From the NCBI GenBank assembly GCA_030430365.1, contig JAUIFP010000024.1:1-37797 (forward strand): 37,797 nucleotides of DNA, read 5' to 3'. The first letter of the stretch is position 1, and each line of letters starts with the position of its first letter. Below the pieces are notes generated by a model. That model was not told where the DNA came from, ran no database searches, and saw nothing but the letters and a program-made list of their open reading frames with translations. Shown here piece by piece: positions 1 to 7,027 of the stretch. This stretch comes from Alphaproteobacteria bacterium (GTDB taxonomy: Bacteria > Pseudomonadota > Alphaproteobacteria > Sphingomonadales > Sphingomonadaceae). The position numbers were made by a program, and so were the translations under genes.

Positions 1-95
1 TTGCCGTCGACATGAAGGTCCACGGTGGCACTGACGTCGCCCTTGATGGTGACATCGGAACCGATGACGGAAAATGTGGAATTGTTGCCTGACAT
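1..95 (-). CDS. Bactofilin, N-terminal fragment (gene runs off the window)
   Basis: The minus strand from the ATG at 93-95 reads MSGNNSTFSVIGSDVTIKGD and continues with SATVDLHVDG to the window edge. The stretch GSDVTIKGD followed by VDLHVDG is the characteristic opening of the bactofilin beta-helix. Bactofilins are small polymer-forming cytoskeletal proteins that act at the inner membrane as scaffolds for wall enzymes and cell shape. Only 31 codons are present, so the rest of the fold cannot be checked. An AGGA ribosome-binding sequence lies about 8 bases before the ATG. The gene starts 22 bases after the stop of the M23 peptidase on the same strand; a bactofilin beside an M23 peptidase is a recurrent pair, so the two probably form one transcript and one functional module. 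Confidence 0.85.
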   Translation of the reverse strand, partial: MSGNNSTFSVIGSDVTIKGDVSATVDLHVDG

Positions 96-117
96 CACGG
101 TTGTCCTGTCTTGCTGT

Positions 118-1311
118 TTATCGGCTGGTGGCCGCGGCGGTTGCATTGGCGGTTGCACGGGCTTCTTCGAGAACATGAGGAGCTGACTCCAGGAAGGGGC
201 GCGGATTGACCGCGCGGTCATTGATACGCACCTCGAAATGAAGGTGCGGTCCGGTCGATCGGCCGGTACTGCCGATGGCGCCGATCACGTCACCGGCTGC
301 GACCTTTTGCCCCACTTTCGCGCGATAGCCCGACATGTGAGCATAGCGCGTCATCAGGCCATTGCCATGCCTGATTTCGACCACTTTACCGTATCCGGAC
401 TTCCGCCCGACGAAAGAAACGGTCCCCTTGGCGGCGGCATGGATGGGTGCCCCTGTCCGGCCGCGGAAGTCCAGGCCCGAATGCATGGCCGCGCGGCCCG
501 TGAAGGGATCGCGCCGCAAGCCGAAGCCGGAGGAAATGCCGCTCAGATCGGCAGGCAGCACCTGCGGAATGCCGTCCAGGCTGCGCTGCAGGGCTTCCAT
601 CCGCGCGAGGCTGAGCCCCAGGCGTTCGAAACGCGGATCGAGCGAGCCGTCGCGGCCGGTGCTGATCACTTCCAGTGGACCACCCTGTGCGCGCCGGGCC
701 GAGGCCAGCATCCGTTCGGGATCCAGGCCCAGCTTGCGGATCGCCGCTTCTGCGCGGGAAGAGCGCTGATCCGCAAAGCGGGTCAGCCGTTCGACATAGG
801 CTAGCTGACGCGCTTCGATTTCCGCGAGCGCGCCGGCTTCCGGGATCGCGGCGCTGACTTTGGCGACGGTCTTCGCCGCTTCGCTTGACGAATCCGAAAC
901 GGTATCGTCCGCAGAAGCTGCCTTTTGCGGCAGGTTGAGCGTGTCGGTGAGTTCCTCGATCACGTTCTGGCGCAGTTTGAGCTCGTCGGCCACGGCATCC
1001 AGATCGTTGCGATAGGCCGCGACTCTGCTTTCCGCCGATTCGACCTTGGTTTCACGCTCCAGCAGGGCCAGGCGGTCGCGCTGGGCGATATACTGGCTCA
1101 CCGCGGCTGACGTCATGGTGCCGGCCCATGCGAGCAGCGCCGCACCGACGACGCCTGCACCAACCATTTGAATTTTAGAAGAAACTTTGATGAATCGAAC
1201 TTGGCCTTGTGACCGCATGAAAAATTCGCGGTCGGGGAACCACTCCGATAGCCGCTGGCGCAGCTTGACCCCATCCAACTTTCGCAAAATCACGACCCCG
1301 TATGTCTTCAA
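118..1311 (-). CDS. Membrane-anchored M23 (LytM-type) metalloendopeptidase, bactofilin partner
   Basis: A 397-residue protein predicted to cleave peptidoglycan cross-bridges in the periplasm. There is a short basic cytoplasmic region, one membrane helix at about 48-70, a coiled-coil-like region at about 75-130, a low-complexity linker, and an M23 domain at about 255-375. The zinc and catalytic residues are intact: His277 and Asp281 (HSGLD), His325 (RYAHM) and the HLH pair at 356-358 (GPHLHFE). This contrasts with the degenerate LytM protein at 5681-6898. The start is uncertain: the TTG at 1311 gives the full frame, while the first ATG (MRSQGQVRF) is at 1218 and has no obvious ribosome-binding site. 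I keep the longer form because the cytoplasmic segment before the helix looks conserved from memory of bactofilin-linked M23 proteins. A role in shape through the adjacent bactofilin is inference. Confidence 0.9.
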   Translation of the reverse strand: MKTYGVVILRKLDGVKLRQRLSEWFPDREFFMRSQGQVRFIKVSSKIQMVGAGVVGAALLAWAGTMTSAAVSQYIAQRDRLALLERETKVESAESRVAAYRNDLDAVADELKLRQNVIEELTDTLNLPQKAASADDTVSDSSSEAAKTVAKVSAAIPEAGALAEIEARQLAYVERLTRFADQRSSRAEAAIRKLGLDPERMLASARRAQGGPLEVISTGRDGSLDPRFERLGLSLARMEALQRSLDGIPQVLPADLSGISSGFGLRRDPFTGRAAMHSGLDFRGRTGAPIHAAAKGTVSFVGRKSGYGKVVEIRHGNGLMTRYAHMSGYRAKVGQKVAAGDVIGAIGSTGRSTGPHLHFEVRINDRAVNPRPFLESAPHVLEEARATANATAAATSR

Positions 1312-1413
1312 TCCCGAGGGGTGGCTTACAGGTGAAGTCCCTAAGGTCTATCCACGGGGGAGGTGCGAACGGGCGAGGCGGTGCAACGACGCGATGAATC
1401 GTTCCGCCGCGCC

Positions 1414-1450
1414 GTGAATTGAGGAAAATACCTGGAAACCGCCAATTCAC
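1414..1450. repeat. 8-bp inverted repeat between the M23 gene and proA
   Basis: GTGAATTG (1414-1421) and CAATTCAC (1443-1450) form a perfect inverted repeat separated by 21 bases. It lies in the 260-base space (1312-1571) between the divergent M23 and proA genes, where both promoters must sit. GANTC sites, the target of the alphaproteobacterial CcrM methylase, occur at 1396-1400 and 1490-1494 in the same space. The arrangement could be an operator or may be fortuitous. I could not place convincing -35 and -10 boxes here. Confidence 0.35.
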
Positions 1451-1571
1451 CATTTCGGACAACCGCAATTTAACCGCCGCAATGGCCGCGATTCGACAGG
1501 TTTGCCTGTTCCCGGCGCGGGACGACGCAAATCGGTGACAGAATGGGAGGGCGGTGATATGCGGCCCCTCC

Positions 1572-2846
1572 ATGGCTACTTTGCGCGATGATGTCGAGAA
1601 TACGGTTGAGCTGGTTGGCCGCCTTGCGCGTGCCGGCCGCAATGCGCAGCGCATTCTTGCAAAGTTGAGCGATGCGGAAAAATCGGCGGCGTTGCATCTT
1701 GCAGCCAAGGCGCTGCGCGACAGCGCAGATGAGGTGCTGGCCGCCAATGCAAGGGACGTTGCGGCCGGTGAAGCGAATGGTTTGAGTGCGGCGCTGATCG
1801 ATCGCCTGCGGCTCGATCCTGGCAGGCTGGAGGGTATCGCTTCGGCTGTGGATGCTGTCGCAGATCTGCCCGATCCGGTCGGCCAGGTGATCGACCGGGC
1901 TACGCCTGCCAACGGTTTGGAGCTGTCGCGCGTGCGGATCCCGATCGGCCTGATCGGCATCATCTATGAAAGCCGGCCCAATGTGACGGCCGATGCCGCT
2001 TCGCTGTGCATCCGCGCCGGCAACGCGGTGCTCCTGCGCGGAGGCAGCGAAGCGGTCCATTCCAACCGCGCAATCCTTGCCGCCCTGACGAAAGGGCTGG
2101 TGCAAGGCGGTATCCCGGCTGATGCCGTGCAGCTGATGCCGACGCAGGACCGCTCTGCCGTTGGCGCGATGCTGCGTGCGGCAGGGCTGATCGACATGGT
2201 TGTGCCGCGCGGCGGCAAGAGCCTGGTCGAACGCGTTCAGGCGGAGGCGCGCGTTCCCGTGCTCGCGCATCTCGATGGGATTTGCCACACCTACATCCAT
2301 TCGGCCGCCGATCCGGATATGGCGCGCGAAATAGCGCTCAACGCCAAGATGCGCCGCACAGGCATTTGCGGTGCGATGGAAACGCTGCTGATCGATGCGG
2401 ATTTTCCCGCAGGCGGGGCAGTTGTCGGCGCTCTGATCGATGCGGGCTGCGAACTGCGCGGCGACGCACGGGCGCGCACCCTCGATCCGCGTATCGGTAT
2501 GGCCGGCGCCAATGATTGGGACACCGAATATCTCGATGCAGTCCTGTCGGTGGCGGTTGTCGACGGGCTTGACGCGGCTCTCGATCACATCGCGCTGCAT
2601 TCTTCCGGTCATACGGATGCCATCGTCACCGCCGACGATGCCGCCGCGGAACGGTTTCTGGCCGAAGTCGACAGTGCGATCGTGATGCACAATGCGTCCA
2701 CGCAATTCGCCGATGGCGGCGAATTCGGCCTTGGCGCCGAAATCGGGATCGCCACCGGGCGCCTGCATGCGCGCGGCCCGGTCGCGCTTGAAGGCCTGAC
2801 GACTTACAAGTGGCAGGCGCGAGGCAAGGGCCAGACGCGCCCCTGA
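1572..2846 (+). CDS. proA: Gamma-glutamyl phosphate reductase (glutamate-5-semialdehyde dehydrogenase)
   Basis: A 424-residue ProA, the second enzyme of proline synthesis, which reduces gamma-glutamyl phosphate with NADPH to glutamate semialdehyde in the cytoplasm. The aldehyde-dehydrogenase fold is clear: the substrate region YESRPNVTADAASLCIRAGN, the LRGGSEA loop, and the catalytic cysteine in RRTGICGAMETLL at about residue 266. Length matches the family. The start is a judgement: the only strong Shine-Dalgarno-like run (GGGAGGG, 1545-1551) is too close to the in-frame GTG at 1554 and about 20 bases from the ATG at 1572. The ATG gives the family-like N-terminus MATLRDDVENTVE. proB is not in the window, so the usual proB-proA pairing is absent here, while the usual downstream nadD-rsfS-rlmH block follows after one inserted gene. 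Confidence 0.96.
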   Translation: MATLRDDVENTVELVGRLARAGRNAQRILAKLSDAEKSAALHLAAKALRDSADEVLAANARDVAAGEANGLSAALIDRLRLDPGRLEGIASAVDAVADLPDPVGQVIDRATPANGLELSRVRIPIGLIGIIYESRPNVTADAASLCIRAGNAVLLRGGSEAVHSNRAILAALTKGLVQGGIPADAVQLMPTQDRSAVGAMLRAAGLIDMVVPRGGKSLVERVQAEARVPVLAHLDGICHTYIHSAADPDMAREIALNAKMRRTGICGAMETLLIDADFPAGGAVVGALIDAGCELRGDARARTLDPRIGMAGANDWDTEYLDAVLSVAVVDGLDAALDHIALHSSGHTDAIVTADDAAAERFLAEVDSAIVMHNASTQFADGGEFGLGAEIGIATGRLHARGPVALEGLTTYKWQARGKGQTRP

Positions 2847-2941
2847 CCAGGAATTTACCGGCTGTGCATCGGCCGGAATACTTGACGTGTGAAGGGTTTC
2901 CCCCGCATCAATTCGCAAACGAAAAGCGAGAGGATCAGTTC

Positions 2942-3994
2942 ATGCGTTACAACCGGCTCGGCAATACAGGCCTTATCGTTTCCGAACTATGCTTGGGCGC
3001 AATGACCTTTGGGGAGACCGCGGGCAGATTTTCCCATGTGGCGGGGCTCGATCAGAAAAGCGCGACGGCGCTGGTACGGCAGGCTTTCGATGCAGGCGTG
3101 AACTTCATCGATACGGCCAATACCTATAGCGAAGGCAAGTCCGAGATGGCGACGGGCGAGGCCATCAAGTCGCTGGGCATTGCGCGCCAGGACATCATCG
3201 TTGCGACCAAGGGCTATGCCCGCATGGGGGAAGGACCTAACCGCGCCGGCAATTCGCGTAAACATCTGCTGGAAGAGATCGATGCCAGCCTGGACCGGCT
3301 GCAAATGGACTATGTCGATCTCTACCAGGTTCACGGCTGGGATACCCAGACGCCGATCGAAGAGACGCTGCGCACGCTCGACGATATCGTGCGCACAGGC
3401 CGCGCGCGCTATATCGGCGTTTCCAACTGGGCGGCCTGGCATGTCGCCAAGGGGCTGGGCCTTGCGGCAGCAAAGGGCTGGGAACGGATTGCCAGCATCC
3501 AGTCATTCTATTCCCTGGCCGGCCGCGATCTGGAACGCGAGATCGTGCCGATGATGGAAAGCGAAGGCGTGGGGCTGATGGTCTGGAGCCCGCTGGCCGG
3601 TGGACTGCTTTCGGGAAAATACGAAAGAGAGGGCTCAGGGATAAAGGGCGAAGGCCGGATAGCTTCTGGCGGAGTGCGGGATTCGCTCGATCTCGACAAA
3701 ACCTTCGATATTATCGATGCCATGCGCCCCATTGCCGAAAGCCGAGGTGTCGCGATTGCCAGTATCGCGCTTGCCTGGCTGCTCCACAGGCCCTTTGTGA
3801 GTTCGGTCATTCTCGGCGCCAAGCGTCCGGAACAGCTTGCGGAAAACCTGGCTGCGTCCGAAATCGAGCTGACGGCAGCGGAGATTGCGCAGCTTAATGA
3901 AGTGAGCGAGCTGTCGCCTGAGTATCCGGGCTGGATGTTCCCCGGCCAATGGGAACGCCGCGGCGGCGCTTCCCCCCGCAGGGAGGTGCAGTGA
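2942..3994 (+). CDS. Aldo/keto reductase
   Basis: A 350-residue NAD(P)H-dependent oxidoreductase with the aldo/keto reductase barrel. The catalytic tetrad is complete: Asp57 and Tyr62 in NFIDTANTYSEG, Lys90 in IVATKGY, and His131 in YQVHGWD. The N-terminus MRYNRLGNTGLIVSELCLG and the cofactor-end segment WLLHRPFVSSVILGAKRPEQ are typical of the YajO/YghZ-like branch. The ATG at 2942 is preceded by GAGAGGATCAGTTC, giving a usable ribosome-binding site; the frame is open further upstream but that extension runs back into proA. The stop overlaps the nadD start by 4 bases, so it is translated with nadD. The substrate cannot be told from sequence. It interrupts the common proA-nadD neighbourhood; base composition does not look foreign. 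Confidence 0.93.
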   Translation: MRYNRLGNTGLIVSELCLGAMTFGETAGRFSHVAGLDQKSATALVRQAFDAGVNFIDTANTYSEGKSEMATGEAIKSLGIARQDIIVATKGYARMGEGPNRAGNSRKHLLEEIDASLDRLQMDYVDLYQVHGWDTQTPIEETLRTLDDIVRTGRARYIGVSNWAAWHVAKGLGLAAAKGWERIASIQSFYSLAGRDLEREIVPMMESEGVGLMVWSPLAGGLLSGKYEREGSGIKGEGRIASGGVRDSLDLDKTFDIIDAMRPIAESRGVAIASIALAWLLHRPFVSSVILGAKRPEQLAENLAASEIELTAAEIAQLNEVSELSPEYPGWMFPGQWERRGGASPRREVQ

Positions 3995-4668
3995 AGACCA
4001 GCGTAAGAGACAGCGGCACGCTTACCGGTCTGCTCGGGGGCAGTTTCAATCCTGCCCATGGCGGGCATCGCCGCATCTCCATCTTTGCCCAGGGCGCGCT
4101 GGGCCTTGACGAAGTGTGGTGGCTGGTTTCGCCCGGAAACCCGCTCAAGCCGGATGAAGGCATGGCGCCACTTTCGGCGCGCGTGAAATCCGCCCAGGCC
4201 GCTGCACGGCGGGCGTCGATCCGGGTTTCCGCCATCGAACGGCAATTGGGCACGCGTTTCACGATCGATACGCTGCGTGCGCTCAAGCGGCGCTTCCCCA
4301 AACGGCGCTTCGTCTGGCTGATGGGCGCCGACAATCTCGCGCAATTCCACCGATGGAAAAGCTGGCGTTCAATAGCCCGCGAAATGCCGATTGCGGTCAT
4401 CGCGCGTCCGGGCTATGATAGAAGCGCCCTCGCGAGCCCCGCGATGGCCTGGCTCAGCCGCTTCCGGGTGCCTGCCGCCAGTTTACGAAACCGGGGTGAA
4501 TGGAGCGCACCTGCGCTGTTTGAATTGCGTTTCGATCCTGATCCGCGCTCGGCAACATCTTTACGCCGCGCCGATCCTGAATGGGCCCGCCAATTTTCGG
4601 GCGGGCCGCCACGGGATGATGTGACGCATTGCCTCATTCATGACCAGGAAAAGGGGATGCGCGCATGA
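3991..4668 (+). CDS. nadD: Nicotinate-nucleotide adenylyltransferase
   Basis: A 225-residue cytoplasmic enzyme that joins nicotinate mononucleotide to AMP in NAD synthesis. The nucleotidyltransferase signature GGSFNPAHGGH is at residues 16-26, followed by WWLVSPGNPLKP, FVWLMGADNLAQFHRW and the C-terminal SATSLR. I chose the GTG at 3991, not the upstream ATG at 3949: GGGAGG at 3981-3986 sits four bases before the GTG, and the GTG overlaps the aldo/keto reductase stop in a GTGA junction, a standard translational-coupling arrangement. Starting at 3949 would overlap the previous gene by 46 bases and add a non-family extension. rsfS follows after 54 bases, a very common nadD-rsfS pairing in bacteria. 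Confidence 0.94.
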   Translation: MKTSVRDSGTLTGLLGGSFNPAHGGHRRISIFAQGALGLDEVWWLVSPGNPLKPDEGMAPLSARVKSAQAAARRASIRVSAIERQLGTRFTIDTLRALKRRFPKRRFVWLMGADNLAQFHRWKSWRSIAREMPIAVIARPGYDRSALASPAMAWLSRFRVPAASLRNRGEWSAPALFELRFDPDPRSATSLRRADPEWARQFSGGPPRDDVTHCLIHDQEKGMRA

Positions 4669-4722
4669 GGCGCATGCCTCTTTCGCATCCTTTCCCTCGA
4701 AAATGGAGTTGTATGTACTGCG

Positions 4723-5151
4723 ATGAATCATGCGCAGACTTCGCCGGTTTCCGCCGGCATGCCCAAAGGACGTCCGATCTCTGATCAGGCCGCCACTTCC
4801 GACAACGACAAGCTGCATGCGCTTGTCCTCCGCTCGCTGGAGGACGATCAGGCGCAGGACGTCGTTTCGATCGAACTCGATGGCAAATCCAGCATTGCCG
4901 ATCACATGGTGATCGCATCGGGCCGTTCGACACGGCAAGTGGCTGCAATTGCGCAGAAGCTTGCGGAGCGGATCAAACAGGAAGGCTTCGGAACTGCCCG
5001 TATCGAAGGATTGCCAGCAGCCGATTGGGTGCTGATCGATGCAGGCGACGTTGTCGTGCACCTGTTCCGCCCGGAAGTGCGAAGCTTCTACAATCTTGAG
5101 CGGATGTGGGCGTTTGGCGACGCTCCGCCTGTCGCGGCGGGTCAGGCGTAA
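4723..5151 (+). CDS. rsfS: Ribosomal silencing factor RsfS
   Basis: A 142-residue protein of the RsfS/Iojap family, which binds ribosomal protein uL14 on the large subunit and blocks subunit joining when nutrients are short. The family core runs from about residue 28 to 130: DDQAQDVVSIELDGKSSIAD, HMVIASGRSTRQVAAIA, EGLPAADWVLIDAGDVVVH and LFRPEVRSFYNLERMW. The first roughly 27 residues are a variable, polar extension; a second possible start is Met13. The ribosome-binding site is weak (GGAG about 14 bases upstream). The nadD-rsfS-rlmH order matches the conserved bacterial arrangement, and co-transcription is likely. Confidence 0.94.
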   Translation: MNHAQTSPVSAGMPKGRPISDQAATSDNDKLHALVLRSLEDDQAQDVVSIELDGKSSIADHMVIASGRSTRQVAAIAQKLAERIKQEGFGTARIEGLPAADWVLIDAGDVVVHLFRPEVRSFYNLERMWAFGDAPPVAAGQA

Positions 5152-5207
5152 GGCCGGCATAGGCCGGTTTCGGCTTGCGCTAAGCCGGCGGCGGCACCAG
5201 TGGACAG

Positions 5208-5232
5208 GGCTCCTCCTTAGATATGAGGAGCC
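5208..5232 (+). promoter_or_regulatory. Leader hairpin just upstream of rlmH
   Basis: GGCTCCTC (5208-5215) and GAGGAGCC (5225-5232) form a perfect 8-bp stem around a 9-base loop, ending 21 bases before the rlmH ATG. Further GCCGG-containing dyads lie between 5151 and 5192. There is no T-run after the stem, so a classical terminator is unlikely; an RNA-processing or leader structure inside the operon is possible. Confidence 0.45.
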
Positions 5233-5253
5233 TAGGCCGCTGGAAATGGACAC

Positions 5254-5676
5254 ATGAAACTGCATCTCATCGCCAGGGGTAAGATCGGCCGTTCGCCCGA
5301 AGCGGAACTCGTCGCCCGCTATGAAAAGCGCATTACCTGGCCTTTCAAATTGACGGAACTTCCAGAAAGTGGCGGAAAGGTCTCCGATCCGCTGACGCCG
5401 CACCGCACCGTCCTGCTGGACGAACGAGGCGAACAGCTTTCCTCCGAAGAATTGGCGGCTTTGCTTGGCCGCTGGCGCGACGATGGAATTCGCGAAACGC
5501 GTTTTGTGATCGGCGCAGCGGATGGCCATGCCGACGATGAGCGCGACCAGGCCGATCTGCTATTGGCGTTCGGTGCGGCGACCTGGCCTCATCTCCTGGC
5601 GAGGGCCATGGTGATGGAGCAGCTTTTCCGCGCCACCTCGATCCTTGCGGGCCATCCCTATCATCGGGCAGGTTGA
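5254..5676 (+). CDS. rlmH: 23S rRNA (pseudouridine1915-N3)-methyltransferase RlmH
   Basis: A 140-residue SPOUT-fold enzyme that methylates pseudouridine 1915 in helix 69 of 23S rRNA using S-adenosylmethionine. Family features are the start MKLHLIARGKI, the LDERGE segment, the cofactor loop FVIGAADGH, and the C-terminal EQLFRATSILAGHPYHRAG, which is nearly invariant in the family. Slightly shorter than the 155 residues of the E. coli protein but complete. It begins 102 bases after rsfS, with a hairpin in the gap, and ends 4 bases before the EnvC-like gene, so downstream co-expression is expected. Confidence 0.95.
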   Translation: MKLHLIARGKIGRSPEAELVARYEKRITWPFKLTELPESGGKVSDPLTPHRTVLLDERGEQLSSEELAALLGRWRDDGIRETRFVIGAADGHADDERDQADLLLAFGAATWPHLLARAMVMEQLFRATSILAGHPYHRAG

Positions 5677-5680
5677 CGTC

Positions 5681-6898
5681 ATGACGACATGTCTACGCCC
5701 GTTTCTCTCGATTTTCTGCCTGGCAGCCTTGCTGACCGGAAGCGCTGCGGCCCAGAATTCTGCGGGCTTTTCCAGTGTCACCGACGCACGGAGGGAGATG
5801 GAGAGCGCCTTGCAGGAAAAGCTGGCCGCCGAAACGCGGGCGAACCGGCTTGAGGAGGCAGCTGCAAAGGCAAGCGAAGCGGCGGAAAAGACGGCGCGAC
5901 AGGCCACGGCGCTGGCTGCCCGCATTCAGGAGACGGAGGCTGGCATCGGCGCGGCCCAGGCGCGCCTTTCCATCGCCCGGCAGCAATATCAGACCCTCGC
6001 CTCGCAGCTCGCGGAGAAACGCCAGCCAGTCTTGCGGCTGACCGCGGCCCTTCAGCGTTTTTCGCGCAGGCCTCTGGCCCTGTCGGCCATGCGGCCCGGA
6101 TCGGTGAAGGAAGCGGTTTATCTGAGCGCCATGCTCTCCTCCACGGTGCCGGAAGTGCGCCGCCGGACCGCTGCGCTCAGAAGCGAGGTGGAACGGGGCA
6201 AGGCGCTCCGTGAGGAGGCTGAGAACGCCTTGTCAGGGCTGCAGGCGCAGGAACAGAGGCTGGAGCAGCAGCATGCCCAGCTTGCGGCCCTGGAAACGCG
6301 CCAGCGGCTGGCTTCGCGCCGGGTCAGCGGGGAAGCCAATCGCGAGGCCGAGCGCGCCCTCTCTCTTGCGGAAGAAGCACGCGATCTCAATGCGCTGGTG
6401 GTGCGTATCAACGATGCGGGCACTTTGCGCGCGCAGCTTGCCCGTTTGCCGGGGCCGCTCATCCGGCCGCCGCGCCCTTCCGAATCCGAAGTTCTCGTCG
6501 ATTCCCAGAATGCGGCAGAAGGCCAAAGCCGCCCGCCTTCAGCCTATCAATTGCCGGTCGCCGGCAGGACGATCATGGGCTTCGGGGCGCGGACGGAAGG
6601 GGGTACAGTTTCGCAGGGCCTCACTCTCCAGCCGCGCGAAGGCGCATTGGTCGTCGCGCCTGCAGCCGGGCGGGTGGCTTTCGCCGGGCCCTATCGCGGA
6701 TATGGCCGGATCGTCATTCTCGAGCATGAAGGCGGCTGGACCAGCCTGGTGACGGGCATGGCGCGGGTCGATGTCGGGGTGGGCGAACAGCTGCTGAGCG
6801 GGGCACCGCTGGGCATCGCGGCTCCGCGCGATCCTGCCATCACGCTGGAGGTCCGGCGTGACGGAGAGCCTGTCAATCCGCTGGATGTGGTCGGTTGA
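5681..6898 (+). CDS. EnvC-like murein hydrolase activator with degenerate LytM domain
   Basis: A 405-residue exported protein: signal peptide at about 1-24 (ending GSAAAQ), long coiled coil at about 28-250 rich in Ala, Glu and Arg, and a C-terminal LytM (M23) domain at about 290-400. The domain lacks the zinc ligands: the HxGxD position reads QGLTLQPREG and the expected HLHFE reads ITLEVRRDG. Loss of metal ligands with a coiled coil is the hallmark of EnvC-type activators, which switch on cell-wall amidases at the septum instead of cutting wall themselves. The frame opens at 5645 but the ATG at 5681 gives a proper signal peptide and starts 4 bases after rlmH. It precedes the CtpA protease gene, an order seen widely in Proteobacteria (inference from memory). 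Confidence 0.92.
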   Translation: MTTCLRPFLSIFCLAALLTGSAAAQNSAGFSSVTDARREMESALQEKLAAETRANRLEEAAAKASEAAEKTARQATALAARIQETEAGIGAAQARLSIARQQYQTLASQLAEKRQPVLRLTAALQRFSRRPLALSAMRPGSVKEAVYLSAMLSSTVPEVRRRTAALRSEVERGKALREEAENALSGLQAQEQRLEQQHAQLAALETRQRLASRRVSGEANREAERALSLAEEARDLNALVVRINDAGTLRAQLARLPGPLIRPPRPSESEVLVDSQNAAEGQSRPPSAYQLPVAGRTIMGFGARTEGGTVSQGLTLQPREGALVVAPAAGRVAFAGPYRGYGRIVILEHEGGWTSLVTGMARVDVGVGEQLLSGAPLGIAAPRDPAITLEVRRDGEPVNPLDVVG

Positions 6899-6963
6899 GG
6901 CTGTTTGCATCCCGTTCTTGCAGGAACAACGCCGCCGTTCCGGCAATTGTTTGCGATCGAGCC

Positions 6964-6978
6964 ATAAGCTGGCGTTAA
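6964..6978. promoter_or_regulatory. Near-consensus CtrA-type site upstream of ctpA
   Basis: ATAA (6964-6967), seven bases, then TTAA (6975-6978) differs by one base from the alphaproteobacterial CtrA box TTAA-N7-TTAA. It lies 50 bases before the ctpA start in the 129-base gap after the EnvC-like gene. GGAAC/GTTCC (6923-6941) forms a small dyad in the same gap. Regulation by CtrA is a guess from the motif alone. Confidence 0.3.
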
Positions 6979-7027
6979 GCTGCTGCGCGCGATACAAGGG
7001 CGGTAATTCGCGAATAAGGCCCTGTAG

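Noticed and set aside
1470-2918. A 482-codon open frame on the minus strand opposite proA
   Set aside because: It mirrors proA, has a His/Arg/Gln-rich composition typical of GC-rich antisense frames, and matches no family; proA is certain.
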